Assembly: GCA_937925855.1 (NCBI GenBank)
Contig: CALAMO010000027.1
Span: 1-64,000, forward strand
DNA from: an uncultured Thiotrichaceae bacterium
GTDB taxonomy: Bacteria; Pseudomonadota; Gammaproteobacteria; Thiotrichales; Thiotrichaceae
Reading direction: 5' to 3'
DNA length: 64,000 nt
Shown here: in pieces, positions 44,173 to 54,526 of the stretch
How positions within the stretch are numbered: position 1 is the stretch's first letter
Layout of the letters: every line of letters begins with the position of its first letter
The notes under the pieces: generated by a model
The model's database searches: none
Seen by the model: only the letters and a program-made list of their open reading frames with translations
What the model was told of the DNA's origin: nothing
Position numbers and translations under genes: made by a program

Positions 44173-45402
44173 TTAGCCCGCCGCCAGCCCAAACGCCTCA
44201 TGCAACACCCGCACCGCCAACTCAAGGTACTTCTCATCAACCACCACAGAGACCTTAATTTCCGAGGTCGACACTAGCCGAATGTTAATGCCCTCATCCG
44301 CTAATACCTTGAACATTTTGCTCGCTACCCCGGCATGTGAGCGCATACCCGCACCGACGATAGAGACTTTAGCGATCTGATCATCAAACTTACAGCGGGC
44401 GGCGTCTAGTTTTTCCGCCGTTTGTTCCAGCAGTAGCGAAGCCTGCGCCAGATCATTGCGGTGCACCGTAAATGTAAAATCAGTCAGCCCGTCGCGCCCC
44501 ACATTCTGGATAATCATATCCACTTCAATGTTGGCATCTGAGACCGGCCCCAGGATTTGATAAGCAATACCCGGCTGATCCGGCACCCCCGAAATGGTGA
44601 GCTGCGCTTCATCTCGATTAAACGCGATGCCGCGCACCATGACTTCTTCCATCACATCCTCCTCACGAGTGACCAGTGTACTTTTTGGGGTTGCACTATC
44701 ATCATCAAAGCTGGACAACACCCGCAGGGGCATATCATATTTATAGGCAAATTCAACGGCACGAATCTGCAAGACTTTTGAGCCCTGACTCGCCATTTCC
44801 AGCATCTCTTCCAGACTCAGCAGCGGCATATGGCGTGCCTGTGGTTCGACCCGTGGATCGGTCGTATAAACACCATCAACATCAGTATAAATCTGGCACT
44901 CATCCGCCTTCAGCGCCACCGCCAGCGCCACTGCCGTGGTATCGGAACCACCGCGTCCCAACGTAGTAATATTACTGGCGGCATCCACGCCCTGGAAACC
45001 CGCCACAATCACCACCCGGCCCTGCGCCAGGTCAGCACGCATCGGCCCGTCGTCAATATGGCGGATCCGCGCTTTGGTATGCACCTCATCGGTGAGAATC
45101 TTCACCTGGCCGCCGGTATAAGAGCGCGCATCTTGACCCTTACTTTGCAGCGCCATCGACAACAGGCCAATCGTCACCTGCTCGCCAGTGGCTAGAATCA
45201 CATCTTTCTCACGCGCCGCGCCAGCAGGATCAATCGCATTAATCAGGCCAACCATACGGTTAGTCTCACCCGACATGGCCGAAACGACCACCACCACATC
45301 ATGGCCGCGCTGCACCCAGCGGATAACGCGCTCCGCCACCGCCTTAATACGTTCTGGCGTACCGACGGACGTGCCGCCGTACTTCTGTACTATCAGTGCC
45401 AT
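44173..45402 (-). CDS. lysC: Aspartate kinase
   Basis: Aspartate kinase makes aspartyl phosphate, the first step to lysine, threonine and methionine. The 409-residue protein is the monofunctional type: LIVQKYGGTSVGTPERIKAVAERV at the start, GFQGVDAASNITTLGRGGSDTTAVALAVAL near residue 134, and TDVDGVYTTDPRVEPQARHM near 173. Two C-terminal ACT domains follow from about 265 (including KVSIVGAGMRSHAGVASKMFKVLADEGINIRLVSTSEIKVS), the sites of feedback control. It starts 3 bp after alaS. In many gammaproteobacteria csrA follows; here none is seen before the convergent yjbQ. Confidence 0.97.
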   Translation of the reverse strand: MALIVQKYGGTSVGTPERIKAVAERVIRWVQRGHDVVVVVSAMSGETNRMVGLINAIDPAGAAREKDVILATGEQVTIGLLSMALQSKGQDARSYTGGQVKILTDEVHTKARIRHIDDGPMRADLAQGRVVIVAGFQGVDAASNITTLGRGGSDTTAVALAVALKADECQIYTDVDGVYTTDPRVEPQARHMPLLSLEEMLEMASQGSKVLQIRAVEFAYKYDMPLRVLSSFDDDSATPKSTLVTREEDVMEEVMVRGIAFNRDEAQLTISGVPDQPGIAYQILGPVSDANIEVDMIIQNVGRDGLTDFTFTVHRNDLAQASLLLEQTAEKLDAARCKFDDQIAKVSIVGAGMRSHAGVASKMFKVLADEGINIRLVSTSEIKVSVVVDEKYLELAVRVLHEAFGLAAG

Positions 45403-45405
45403 TTC

Positions 45406-48018
45406 CTATCCCTGCGCTGCGACCCAGTCCGACACTGACGCCAGTGCGGCGGGTAATGCGGCGACATCAGTCCCGCCGCCCTGTGCCATATCCGGGCGAC
45501 CACCGCCTTTCCCACCGACCTGGGCCGCTACATGCTTCAGCACATCGCCCGCTTTATACTGTGCGGTTTCCGCTTTGGTCACGCCCGCAATCAGGCTTAT
45601 TTTATCATCCTGCACGGTGGCCAAGACCACCACAGCTTGCCCCAGCTTCTGCTTCAACTGGTCGAGCGTAGCACGCAGTGACTGCGGATCAGCCCCTTCC
45701 AGATGCGCCGCCAGCACTTTAATTCCACCCAAGTCGTTCGCTTGATCAGCTAAACCAGAACCGGCCTGCGTTGCCAGCTTAGCTTTCAGCTGTTCCAGCT
45801 CTTTTTCCAACGCGCGATTTTTTTGTAAAGTGGCCTGCACTTTGTCCACCACATCGCCACCACCCGTTTTAACCAAGCGCGCGACGGTATTTAATTTGGC
45901 CTGCATGTCATGCAGCCAGCTCAGCGCATTGCTGCCAGTAAAGGCTTCAATCCGGCGAATCCCCGCTGCGACACCGCTTTCACTGATAATTTTAAACAGG
46001 CCAATATCACCCGTGCGCGCCACATGGCATCCGCCACACAGCTCGGTAGAAAAACCAATCTGCAAGACGCGCACATCGTCTCCATATTTCTCACCAAACA
46101 GCGCCATCGCCCCGGCCGCTTTCGCCGACGCCATATCCATAATCTGCGCTGAGGTCGCGACATTCGCCAGCACCTGCGCATTCACAATCGTTTCGACCTG
46201 GGTCATCTGTGCAGCGCTCACCGGCTCGGGGTGGGAGAAATCGAAGCGCAGGCGCTCTTCATTCACCAGCGAGCCTTTCTGTTCGACGTGCTCACCCAAT
46301 ACCTGGCGCAGCGCTTCATGCATCAAATGGGTGGCGGAGTGATTGAGGATAATCGCCTGTCGCCGCTTGTGGTCGACCATAGCCTGTACTTCGGCCCCAC
46401 GAGTCAGGGTGCCACTTTCCTGCCTGCCGAAGTGGATAAAGGTCGCACCCTGTTTCTGAGTATCCGTCACCCGAAAAGTCGCATCTGCCGTTTTCAGGTA
46501 GCCACTGTCGCCGACTTGACCCCCAGACTCAGCATAGAACGGCGTATGCGCCAGCACCAGCTGTGCCTCTACACCGGCTGCCAACTGATCTACCGCTTGG
46601 CCATCGACAAAAATCGCCGCCACCACGCTGCTTTCGTCCAACACCTCATAGCCATGAAAGTCCGTCGCACCGTCCACCGCCAGTGTGTTGCTGTAATCCA
46701 CCCCAAACTTACCGGCGGCACGCGACTGTTGACGCTGCACTTCCATCGCCTGTTCAAAGCCTGCTTCATCCAGTTTCAAATCACGCTCACGCGCAATATC
46801 AGCGGTTAAATCCAGCGGAAAACCATAGGTGTCATACAGCTTGAACACGGTCGCACCGTCGATGGTGTCACCGGTCAGATCAGCAATACGCTCTTCCAAG
46901 ATTTTCATGCCGTGTTCCAGCGTCTCAGCGAAGCGTAACTCCTCCTTTTTAAGGGCTGCTTCGATCTGGCCTTGCATGCGCGCCAGCTCAGGATAAGCCA
47001 CCCCCATCTCATCCACCAACGGCTGCACCAGCTGATGGAAGAACGGCGTCTTCAGGCCAAGCTTATTACCGTGACGCACAGCCCGCCGAATAATACGGCG
47101 CAGCACATAGCCGCGTCCCTCATTCGCCGGAAGCACACCATCAACAATCAGGAAGGCGCAGGCCCGAATATGATCGGCGACCACTTTGAGCGATGGGTTT
47201 TCCAGATCATCCGTTCCTGCAATTTTTGCTGCTGCCTTGATCAACGTCTGAAAGACATCGATTTCATAGTTGCTATGCACGTCCTGCAAAATAGCAGCCA
47301 ATCGCTCCAACCCCATCCCAGTATCTACTGACGGCTTCGGCAATGGAGTCATCGTTCCGTCCGCAGAGCGCTCATACTGCATAAACACTAAGTTCCAGAT
47401 TTCAATAAAGCGATCGCCATCTTCTTCCGGTGTGCCAGGCGGCCCACCCCAAATATGCTCGCCATGATCGTAAAACACTTCAGTGCAGGGGCCACAGGGG
47501 CCGGTGTCACCCATCTGCCAAAAGTTATCAGACTCGTACGGCGCACCCTTGTTGTCTCCAATACGACTAATGCGCTCTGCCGGAAAACCAATTTTATTAA
47601 CCCATAGGTCAAAGGCCTCATCGTCGTCGGCATAAACGGTGACCCACAGTTTTTCTTTTGGCAGTTTCACGACCTCAGTCAAAAACGCCCAACAATACTC
47701 AATCGCGTTTTCCTTAAAATAGTCACCAAAGCTGAAATTACCCAGCATTTCAAAAAAAGTGTGATGGCGAGCGGTGTAGCCGACGTTTTCCAAATCATTA
47801 TGTTTACCGCCCGCCCGCAAGCAACGTTGCGAGGTGACCGCTCTGTTGTAATTGCGCTTCTCCAGACCCAAAAAGAGATCTTTAAATTGCACCATACCAG
47901 CCGCAGTAAACAGTAAGGTGGGATCATTACCGGGAACCAGCGAGCTGGACGGAACATTTTCATGGCCGCGTTCTTTAAAGAAATCGAAAAACTTCTGTCT
48001 TATGTCAGCACTTTTCAT
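45406..48018 (-). CDS. alaS: Alanine-tRNA ligase
   Basis: AlaRS charges tRNA-Ala. The 870-residue protein starts [18 protein letters not shown] and contains [15 protein letters not shown] near residue 36 and [35 protein letters not shown] near 65. The editing-domain HxxxH is in [13 protein letters not shown] near 560, its second metal motif in [13 protein letters not shown] near 661. The C-terminal oligomerisation domain ends in [15 protein letters not shown]. Its start overlaps the recX stop by ATGA. Confidence 0.98.
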   Translation of the reverse strand: MKSADIRQKFFDFFKERGHENVPSSSLVPGNDPTLLFTAAGMVQFKDLFLGLEKRNYNRAVTSQRCLRAGGKHNDLENVGYTARHHTFFEMLGNFSFGDYFKENAIEYCWAFLTEVVKLPKEKLWVTVYADDDEAFDLWVNKIGFPAERISRIGDNKGAPYESDNFWQMGDTGPCGPCTEVFYDHGEHIWGGPPGTPEEDGDRFIEIWNLVFMQYERSADGTMTPLPKPSVDTGMGLERLAAILQDVHSNYEIDVFQTLIKAAAKIAGTDDLENPSLKVVADHIRACAFLIVDGVLPANEGRGYVLRRIIRRAVRHGNKLGLKTPFFHQLVQPLVDEMGVAYPELARMQGQIEAALKKEELRFAETLEHGMKILEERIADLTGDTIDGATVFKLYDTYGFPLDLTADIARERDLKLDEAGFEQAMEVQRQQSRAAGKFGVDYSNTLAVDGATDFHGYEVLDESSVVAAIFVDGQAVDQLAAGVEAQLVLAHTPFYAESGGQVGDSGYLKTADATFRVTDTQKQGATFIHFGRQESGTLTRGAEVQAMVDHKRRQAIILNHSATHLMHEALRQVLGEHVEQKGSLVNEERLRFDFSHPEPVSAAQMTQVETIVNAQVLANVATSAQIMDMASAKAAGAMALFGEKYGDDVRVLQIGFSTELCGGCHVARTGDIGLFKIISESGVAAGIRRIEAFTGSNALSWLHDMQAKLNTVARLVKTGGGDVVDKVQATLQKNRALEKELEQLKAKLATQAGSGLADQANDLGGIKVLAAHLEGADPQSLRATLDQLKQKLGQAVVVLATVQDDKISLIAGVTKAETAQYKAGDVLKHVAAQVGGKGGGRPDMAQGGGTDVAALPAALASVSDWVAAQG

Positions 48019-48485
48019 GGGGAAGCCGTATTAAATATCGCATTGATTGTGTCCATAAAATAACCGCGCCCGGCTAGAAATCGTGACTGCCGGGCGCGCA
48101 CTTTGAAATCCACAGGAATTTCTGTACCAAATTTTTTTGCACGCTGGTAGCGGGCTTGTTCAAGCCAGTCAGTATCGGTCGCCGCCAGCGCCGCCCGCAC
48201 CTGCTGCTCATCCACGCCTTTATCCCGCAGCGCATGGCTAATTTTCATCGGCCCATGCCCACGCGCAATCGCTGAGCGAATAAACATTTCAGTATAGCGC
48301 GCGTCGTCCAGATAGCCAGACTGCTCCAGCTCATCTAGCAGCGTGTCTAAAGCTTCAGCGCTCAGCTCGGTCTGCCTACGACTGATTTTAGTCGCCAGTT
48401 CTTGCCGCGAATGCTCACGCTGTGCCAGCAGGCGAATAGCCTGCTGATACGCCGCCTGTAGGCTGCTGGCAGCCGAATCATCCAT
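48015..48485 (-). CDS. recX: RecA-modulating protein RecX
   Basis: RecX inhibits and tunes RecA filaments. The 156-residue protein is built of three-helix repeats: [61 protein letters not shown], and [27 protein letters not shown]. It ends near [18 protein letters not shown]. It lies 65 bp after recA and overlaps alaS by ATGA, the usual gammaproteobacterial order. Confidence 0.95.
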   Translation of the reverse strand: MDDSAASSLQAAYQQAIRLLAQREHSRQELATKISRRQTELSAEALDTLLDELEQSGYLDDARYTEMFIRSAIARGHGPMKISHALRDKGVDEQQVRAALAATDTDWLEQARYQRAKKFGTEIPVDFKVRARQSRFLAGRGYFMDTINAIFNTASP

Positions 48486-48550
48486 TAAAAGGCCAACCTT
48501 AAACCACAGCGCCGCCGATAATACGCTGGGGCAGCGACCGCAGCGGGGAC

Positions 48551-49585
48551 TTAGCCGCCCACGCTATCATCCGCTTCGTCCTCAACCGGCCCAGCTAGCG
48601 CCAACAGCTTGTCACGCAGCGTCTTATCAATTGTATCTGCCACCTCAGGGTTTTCCTTTAGGTAGTTCTTGGCATTTTCCTTGCCCTGACCGATCTTATC
48701 GCCGTTATAGCTGTACCAAGCACCCGCCTTACCGACTAACTCATGCTGCACACCCAGATCAATCAACTCACCCTCACGCGAGATGCCCTCGCCGTAAAGA
48801 ATCTCAAATTCAGCTTTCTTAAACGGCGGCGACACTTTGTTTTTCACCACTTTGACGCGGGTCTCATTGCCCACCACTTCGTCGCCTTTCTTAATTGCAC
48901 CGATGCGTCGAATATCCAGGCGTACCGAAGCGTAGAATTTAAGTGCATTACCACCGCTGGTGGTTTCTGGGTTACCAAACATCACGCCGATCTTCATCCG
49001 AATTTGGTTAATGAAGATCACCATGGTATTAGAGCGCTTAATATTACCGGTCAGCTTACGCAGCGCCTGCGACATTAGCCGCGCCTGTAGGCCAACGTGT
49101 GAATCACCCATATCGCCTTCGATTTCGGCTTTTGGCGTCAGCGCTGCCACCGAATCCACTACCACCACATCGACGGCCCCAGAACGCACCAACATGTCGG
49201 TAATTTCCAGCGCCTGCTCACCCGTGTCCGGCTGAGAGACCAGCAGGTCATCAACGTTCACACCCAGCTTCTCAGCGTACTGTGGGTCGAGCGCATGCTC
49301 GGCGTCCACAAAAGCAGCAGTGCCACCATTCTTCTGGCATTCCGCGATAACCTGTAGCGTCAGCGTGGTTTTACCCGATGATTCCGGGCCATAAATTTCG
49401 ACCACCCGCCCTTTTGGCAGGCCGCCAATACCCAGAGCAACATCCAGAGTCAGTGAACCGGTAGAGATCGCTTCAATATTGCGTATTGCGCTACCGTCGC
49501 CCATCCGCATTACTGCGCCCTTACCGAACTGGCGCTCAATCTGGCCCAGCGCTGCTGCCAGCGCCTTCTTTTTGTTGTCATCCAT
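48551..49585 (-). CDS. recA: Recombinase RecA
   Basis: RecA catalyses homologous strand exchange and triggers LexA self-cleavage. From ATG 49585, with AGAGGAG eight bases upstream, the protein has 344 residues ([23 protein letters not shown]). Walker [10 protein letters not shown] is near residue 66, [15 protein letters not shown] near 97, [26 protein letters not shown] near 139, and loop L2 in [23 protein letters not shown]. The C-terminal tail is acidic as usual ([11 protein letters not shown]). A GTG three codons upstream is rejected. The leader holds no CTGT-N8-ACAG LexA box that I can find. Confidence 0.98.
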   Translation of the reverse strand: MDDNKKKALAAALGQIERQFGKGAVMRMGDGSAIRNIEAISTGSLTLDVALGIGGLPKGRVVEIYGPESSGKTTLTLQVIAECQKNGGTAAFVDAEHALDPQYAEKLGVNVDDLLVSQPDTGEQALEITDMLVRSGAVDVVVVDSVAALTPKAEIEGDMGDSHVGLQARLMSQALRKLTGNIKRSNTMVIFINQIRMKIGVMFGNPETTSGGNALKFYASVRLDIRRIGAIKKGDEVVGNETRVKVVKNKVSPPFKKAEFEILYGEGISREGELIDLGVQHELVGKAGAWYSYNGDKIGQGKENAKNYLKENPEVADTIDKTLRDKLLALAGPVEDEADDSVGG

Positions 49586-49692
49586 GCGTATCACTCCTCT
49601 GAGTTATATTCGCCATGCCTATCAATTTAACGCGCAAGTCACAGACTTGCCTGCTTGCGAGCCGAACCTTTTTCATGCCATTGACTAAACCC

Positions 49693-49708
49693 GTTATTAT
49701 TTCATAAC
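49693..49708 (-). promoter_or_regulatory. recA: Inverted repeat in the recA promoter region
   Basis: GTTAT and ATAAC flank six bases at 49693-49708, about 110 bp before recA. Upstream on the minus strand TTGCCT (49722-49717) could be a -35, with TAATAA inside the repeat as a weak -10 at 17 bp. A hairpin GCAAGT/ACTTGC at 49634-49650 lies in the would-be leader. The repeat could be the local SOS operator, but it matches no LexA consensus I know. Confidence 0.3.
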
Positions 49709-49725
49709 TTGTACGCAGGCAAAAG

Positions 49726-49761
49726 GAAAAGCGCGGCCAGCAGTTTAACATCGCTGCTGGC
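49726..49761 (-). terminator. Terminator-like hairpin after the alpha/beta hydrolase gene
   Basis: GCCAGCAG and CTGCTGGC form a perfect 8-bp stem with a 10-nt loop (49736-49761). On the minus strand a T-rich tract (CTTTTCCTTTT) follows six bases later. It lies 54 bp after the hydrolase stop and upstream of the recA promoter region. Confidence 0.55.
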
Positions 49762-49814
49762 ATTACCCCAGAAGATACTAAGTCGCGGCACGTCGATGGC
49801 TGAGGGTGACGCCG

Positions 49815-50732
49815 TCACCAGTCAAGAAAATCTACAATTTGCTCAACCATATCATCCGCATATAGATCCAGAAAAAAGTGATCCGCTCCCTCAACGGTCT
49901 CGACCCTGATCGTATCCCGGGTGAGCGCCGCCATTTGCGCGGGCAAGTCGGCGACCACCTCATCGGCACTGCCGATGACTACCAGTACGGGCGGGGTAAG
50001 GGTTTGCAATAGGGTTGGCGTGTTTTTGCGCTTATCGTCTCGCCCATAGGACACAAAGGCTTGAGCGCTGACTTTAGTATTCTGACAGTAAACAAAACCG
50101 GGCACCGCCATCATCTCATCCGGCTTACCCGCCGCAATCAGCGCCTCTGCCTGCGTCAACAGCGGTGCCAAAGGTTGAGCGTAGCGCTGCTGATAATTCG
50201 CGGCATTGCTCGGCCCATCCCAGGTAGACGGCGCCACTAAGATCAGCTTATCCAGCAGGGCATGTGAATGCTCATGCGCAAACCAAGCGATCTGATTAGC
50301 ACCACGCGAGTGCCCCCAAAGCGCTACTTTGCTGACTCCCTGAGTGTGCAGCCAGTCCAGCCACGCCGTTAATTCACCGCTGGCATCTTCGTGCTGATGG
50401 CGGTGCTCGACCTGACAATCCAGCATCCCTTCCGGGCGCTTATCAAGGGCAAAACTCAGATTAATCGCCAGCGTGTTATAGCCTTCATCATGCAGCAACT
50501 CAGCGGTGGTGCTGATAATTTCCATACGATTATGGGCCAGCGTGCCGTGCAGTAATAGCACTACACCGGCTTGTAAGGTTTTATCTGGTGCCAGCATCAA
50601 ATCTGCGCGCAGCTCAATACCTTCATATTCCAACAGCACCTCATCGGCCAGCACGCTGCCCGCCCAAAGACTGCACCAGCAAAACAAGATGAGTCCTGCT
50701 ACCCCACTCGCTTTATGCGCATAACGTTTCAT
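49815..50732 (-). CDS. Exported alpha/beta hydrolase
   Basis: The 305-residue protein has a signal peptide (KRYAHKASGVAGLILFCWCSLWAGSVLA). An alpha/beta hydrolase domain follows: oxyanion region VVLLHGTLAHNRMEI near residue 58, nucleophile elbow ALWGHSRGANQIAWFAHEH near 142, the acid in VLVVIGSADEVVAD near 253, and His in VEGADHFFLDL near 281. It lacks a lid domain of the lipase type. The substrate is unknown, probably an ester or amide in the periplasm. A stem-loop CTGATC/GATCAG (50742-50762) touches the AGGAG ribosome site and may affect translation. Confidence 0.85.
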   Translation of the reverse strand: MKRYAHKASGVAGLILFCWCSLWAGSVLADEVLLEYEGIELRADLMLAPDKTLQAGVVLLLHGTLAHNRMEIISTTAELLHDEGYNTLAINLSFALDKRPEGMLDCQVEHRHQHEDASGELTAWLDWLHTQGVSKVALWGHSRGANQIAWFAHEHSHALLDKLILVAPSTWDGPSNAANYQQRYAQPLAPLLTQAEALIAAGKPDEMMAVPGFVYCQNTKVSAQAFVSYGRDDKRKNTPTLLQTLTPPVLVVIGSADEVVADLPAQMAALTRDTIRVETVEGADHFFLDLYADDMVEQIVDFLDW

Positions 50733-50792
50733 TGGCTTCTCCTGATCAATCGTCTCGATCAGTCCATTATGCGCTAGCGCTCGCCGGGCTGC

Positions 50793-52439
50793 CTATCTCC
50801 CTTTCGGGTATGCGCCGCAGTCGCCCCCAATCAGCGGGATATTCATATTCACAATCGGTGGCGCGCCTTCCTCAATAGCAAAAGCGCTATACCAAACCGG
50901 CAAATCGCTGGGGTCAAAACTCGCCAGATAACCCTCACGTCCAATATCCTCACTGCGCCCGAGCGAGACCAAATCACCATTGAATGGCGTGACATATAAT
51001 TTGCCATTGTTCGTACCTGGCAGCACACTTAGACCTTTCGGCAAGACAAACTGCAACGAATACGTGCCAGGCTCACTGACCTGCCAGCTGATTATGCCAT
51101 CACTCCCATCACCCAGGATACTGACGCCCTGCGCTGGGAACACCTGGAATTGCTTAATGCCCCGTACAATTCGGCCATCAGCCGCACAGTGGAAATAACC
51201 GCTGGGGTCGACATCCAGATAATTCACACGACCATCGCCGTCGCGGTCACCTTCACCCTCAATCAGCGTTGCAATACCATCACCATCGTCGTCTTTGTCG
51301 AGAAAATCAGCGATACCATCAGCGTCACTATCCAACGGATTATCCTCATCTAAGCCAATTTCCAGCGCGTCATGGATTCCATCCTGATCGGTATCCCGCC
51401 CAGTCGGATTGCTGCCGAGCGTACGCTCCTGGGAATTACTCAAGCCATCGCCATCGTCATCCGAATGGCCATCTCGATCATCACTATCTAAATAATCTGG
51501 TTCACCATCAAGATCGCTATCATCATCCGACCAGCGCCCGTTACCGTTGGCATCTTCCTCGCGCGTTGGGCGCCCATCATTATCATCGTCCGCATCCAAG
51601 TAATTCGGCACACCGTCTGCATCCGTATCCGTATCCTGTGGCAGCTCGCCCTTGCGATAAACCTCTAGCCGCGTCGGCACACCGTCGTTATCATCATCCT
51701 CGTCTAGTAAATCCGCCGTGCCGTCGCCGTCAGTGTCCCGTGGCTGCCGGGGGTTTTCTCCGGCTTCCAGCGTATCCACTACGCTATCACCGTCCGAATC
51801 TGCGACCCGTGGATCAGACCCGAGGAGCACTTCATCACCATTGGACAGACCGTCCTGATCCAGATCACCCGCCTCACCATCCAAATGGTTTGGATCACGC
51901 ACATCCGGGATACCGTCTCGATCCAGGTCAGGCAGCAGCTGGTGACCATCAATCCCATCACCGTTACCATCATCACCGCCAGTTTGGTCACTATCAAAAT
52001 AATCCAGCACGCCGTCATTGTCGCTGTCCAGCTGCGGAACACCCGACTCAATGCGATCACTGATCCCGTCATCATCAGCGTCCGTATCCAGATAGTCCGG
52101 CAGGCCATCACCGTCCGTATCGGACTTCGCTTCAAATACGGTCGGCACACCATCGTTGTCATCATCAACATCAAGCGCATTCAGCCGACCATCTTGATCA
52201 CTGTCCAAGGGCTGTTCGGCACTTCGACCCATTTCAAACGAGTCATCCAGGCCATCGCCGTCCGTATCCGACAACCAAGGGTCCGTGCCAAGATGCATTT
52301 CTATGGCATCGCTCAGACCATCAGAATCTGTATCTGTATCTTTGTGCTGAGAATCAGCGGAGGAATTGTTGGCTACCACCAGTGGGGCGAACCCCAGCGT
52401 ACAGACCAACACCATACAAGCTACCCTGTTTAGTATCAT
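50793..52439 (-). CDS. Exported thrombospondin type 3-repeat calcium-binding protein
   Basis: The 548-residue protein has a signal peptide (MILNRVACMVLVCTLGFAPLVVA). About 370 residues follow of Asp-rich repeats of the type DTDGDGLDDSFE, DVDDDNDGVPTVFE and DSDADGIADFLD, the calcium-binding thrombospondin type 3 pattern. Residues from about 410 form a distinct beta-rich C-terminal domain (GYFHCAADGRIVRGIKQFQVFPAQGV to PLIGGDCGAYPKG) with two Cys that could pair. I do not recognise that domain. Such proteins are usually outer-surface or secreted and calcium-stiffened. The ATG has no ribosome site. An antisense open frame over the repeats is a codon-bias shadow. Confidence 0.85.
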   Translation of the reverse strand: MILNRVACMVLVCTLGFAPLVVANNSSADSQHKDTDTDSDGLSDAIEMHLGTDPWLSDTDGDGLDDSFEMGRSAEQPLDSDQDGRLNALDVDDDNDGVPTVFEAKSDTDGDGLPDYLDTDADDDGISDRIESGVPQLDSDNDGVLDYFDSDQTGGDDGNGDGIDGHQLLPDLDRDGIPDVRDPNHLDGEAGDLDQDGLSNGDEVLLGSDPRVADSDGDSVVDTLEAGENPRQPRDTDGDGTADLLDEDDDNDGVPTRLEVYRKGELPQDTDTDADGVPNYLDADDDNDGRPTREEDANGNGRWSDDDSDLDGEPDYLDSDDRDGHSDDDGDGLSNSQERTLGSNPTGRDTDQDGIHDALEIGLDEDNPLDSDADGIADFLDKDDDGDGIATLIEGEGDRDGDGRVNYLDVDPSGYFHCAADGRIVRGIKQFQVFPAQGVSILGDGSDGIISWQVSEPGTYSLQFVLPKGLSVLPGTNNGKLYVTPFNGDLVSLGRSEDIGREGYLASFDPSDLPVWYSAFAIEEGAPPIVNMNIPLIGGDCGAYPKGR

Positions 52440-52457
52440 TGTTATTATCTATTGTTA

Positions 52458-52477
52458 TTGCACAATCATATGTGCAA
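52458..52477. promoter_or_regulatory. Perfect dyad TTGCAC-N8-GTGCAA before the TSP3 gene
   Basis: A 6-bp inverted repeat with an 8-bp centre lies 19 bp before the start of the thrombospondin-repeat gene, in an A/T-rich 259-bp gap shared with the divergent purM. Its size and symmetry fit a dimeric regulator. It also could fold in the leader of the TSP3 message. Confidence 0.35.
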
Positions 52478-52698
52478 GCAAGCATATGTTTAAGGCTCTG
52501 AATTATTTTTCAGCATTCTTCTATCAGTTAAATTTATTATAGATAATTTTTCTCATGAAAAACAGGCAATTCTTTATAAATCATTTAGCTGGAAGCACTA
52601 TACTTAGCTCAGAACACAAGGACGTGACCCTGCTGAAAGTCAAGCACAGCAAGGTTAGGCATGTTAAAATCTAAAAACTTTAATGACGGAAAAATACC

Positions 52699-53757
52699 AT
52701 GACTGAAGGTGAGCCTTCCTTAACCTACCGCGATGCAGGTGTGGATATTGATGCAGGTAATCAGCTGATAGAACGGATCAAACCCCACTCCCTCAAAACT
52801 AGACGCCCTGAAATGCTATCGGGGCTGGGTGGTTTTGGCGCACTCATGGCTATTCCCTCGGGCTACCAAAATCCCGTACTGGTGTCTGGCACTGATGGCG
52901 TCGGCACCAAGCTAAAACTGGCGCTCGAAACTGGCATTTACGACACCATCGGTATTGATCTAGTCGCCATGTGCGTGAACGACATTATTGTCAGCGGAGC
53001 CGAACCCTTATTTTTTCTCGATTACTATGCCACCGGTAAACTCGATATCGATGTCGCCGAGGCCGTGATTAAAGGCATTGCCGACGGCTGTCTACAATCC
53101 GGCGCGGCCCTGGCAGGCGGCGAAACGGCTGAAATGCCCGGCCTCTACAACGCAGGTGATTTTGATCTTGCCGGTTTCTGCGTCGGCGTGGTCGAGCGCG
53201 ACAAAATTCTGGACCGTTCCCAAGTGTATAAGGGTGATGCGCTGATTGGCTTAGGGTCAAGCGGGCCGCATTCTAACGGCTACTCGCTGATTCGCAAGGT
53301 GCTGGAAATCAGCGGTGCATCACTAGATATGCCGTTTGGCAACAGCACGCTTGGCCAAACCCTGCTGGAGCCCACCCGCATCTACGCCAAATCTATTCTC
53401 AAACTGCTGAAACATCACCATATTCACACCATCGCCCATATTACGGGCGGCGGTTTAAATGAAAACCTGCCACGTGTTCTGCCAGCCTTTACCGAAGCTG
53501 TTATCACCCGTGACAGCTGGGAACAGCCGGAGATCTTTAGCTGGCTCCAGCAACAGGGCAATATTGCACCGCAGGAGATGCTGAGCACCTTTAACTGCGG
53601 CATCGGCATGGTCATTGCCGTGCCGCAGGAAGAAGTCGATGATGTGCTGACGGCCTGTCGACTCGACCAAATTCCCTCCTGGGTCATCGGCGAAGTTGGC
53701 ACCACGGACTCACAGACCCCCGCCGTGCGTTTTGTCGAGCAGAAACAAGCCGCATAA
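52699..53757 (+). CDS. purM: Phosphoribosylformylglycinamidine cyclo-ligase
   Basis: PurM closes the imidazole ring to form AIR in purine synthesis. The 352-residue protein shows [21 protein letters not shown] at the start, [35 protein letters not shown] near residue 40, [26 protein letters not shown] near 91, the ATP site [14 protein letters not shown] near 139, and [21 protein letters not shown] near 180. It precedes purN, as in most gammaproteobacteria. TATACT near 52600 is a possible -10, without a convincing -35. Confidence 0.97.
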   Translation: MTEGEPSLTYRDAGVDIDAGNQLIERIKPHSLKTRRPEMLSGLGGFGALMAIPSGYQNPVLVSGTDGVGTKLKLALETGIYDTIGIDLVAMCVNDIIVSGAEPLFFLDYYATGKLDIDVAEAVIKGIADGCLQSGAALAGGETAEMPGLYNAGDFDLAGFCVGVVERDKILDRSQVYKGDALIGLGSSGPHSNGYSLIRKVLEISGASLDMPFGNSTLGQTLLEPTRIYAKSILKLLKHHHIHTIAHITGGGLNENLPRVLPAFTEAVITRDSWEQPEIFSWLQQQGNIAPQEMLSTFNCGIGMVIAVPQEEVDDVLTACRLDQIPSWVIGEVGTTDSQTPAVRFVEQKQAA

Positions 53758-53783
53758 CGGCCAAAGCTAGAGGAACATCTGCC

Positions 53784-54446
53784 ATGCCGAACAAATGCCG
53801 CATCGTTGCGCTAATTTCAGGCAGTGGTAGCAATTTACAAGCGCTCATTGATGCCTGTGCCAGCGGCCAAATTCATGGCACCATCGTAGCGGTGATTAGT
53901 GATCAACCCGAGGCTTACGGACTAGTGCGTGCTGCCAAACAGGGCATACCCACTGAGACACTGAGCGGCGCCTTTGAGAGTCGCGCTGCATTCGACGCGG
54001 CACTGACGCCTCTGATTGAGGCGCAGCGACCTGACCTATTGGTTCTGGCAGGATTTATGCGCATCCTCAGTGCGGATTTTGTTAACCGCTATCGCGGCAA
54101 GCTGCTCAACATCCACCCTTCCCTACTGCCTGCTTATAAAGGCTTGCATACCCACCAGCGTGCGCTGGCAGAAGGTGCCACCCAACATGGGGCCAGCGTG
54201 CATTTTGTCTCAGCGGAGCTGGATGGCGGGCCGGTGATTATGCAGGCCCAACTGCCGGTACGACCTGAGGATGATGCACGCAGCCTAGCCGCCCGCGTCC
54301 TAAAACAAGAACACCTCATTTACCCACAGGTAGTCCAGTGGTTTTGTGCTGGGCGCTTGCAATGGACAGCAGCGGGGGTGGAGCTGGATGGCGTGCGCCT
54401 ACACCAAGCCATCATGTATACCGTCGACGACACGAACAGCGACTAG
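53784..54446 (+). CDS. purN: Phosphoribosylglycinamide formyltransferase
   Basis: PurN formylates GAR with 10-formyl-THF. The 220-residue protein has RIVALISGSGSNLQALIDA at the start, VISDQPEAYGLVRA near residue 37, LVLAGFMRILSADFVNRYRGKLLNIHPSLLPAYKGLHTHQRALAEGATQHGASVHFV near 90 with the catalytic Asn/His, and DGGPVIMQAQLPV near 146. It follows purM by 26 bp and is convergent with ribD. Confidence 0.97.
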   Translation: MPNKCRIVALISGSGSNLQALIDACASGQIHGTIVAVISDQPEAYGLVRAAKQGIPTETLSGAFESRAAFDAALTPLIEAQRPDLLVLAGFMRILSADFVNRYRGKLLNIHPSLLPAYKGLHTHQRALAEGATQHGASVHFVSAELDGGPVIMQAQLPVRPEDDARSLAARVLKQEHLIYPQVVQWFCAGRLQWTAAGVELDGVRLHQAIMYTVDDTNSD

Positions 54447-54526
54447 CCGCTCAGTACAGCGCCGACCTATCAGACCAGCTATGCAAATAAGACGCCCCTA
54501 CCGCGTATCAGAGTAATCAACAGTCC

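Noticed and set aside
51269-52063. 264-codon open frame on the plus strand, rich in His, Arg and Pro
   Set aside because: It is antisense to the Asp-rich repeats of the TSP3 gene. GAT/GAC codons read backwards as ATC/GTC or in other frames as His/Pro/Arg, so it is a codon-bias shadow.
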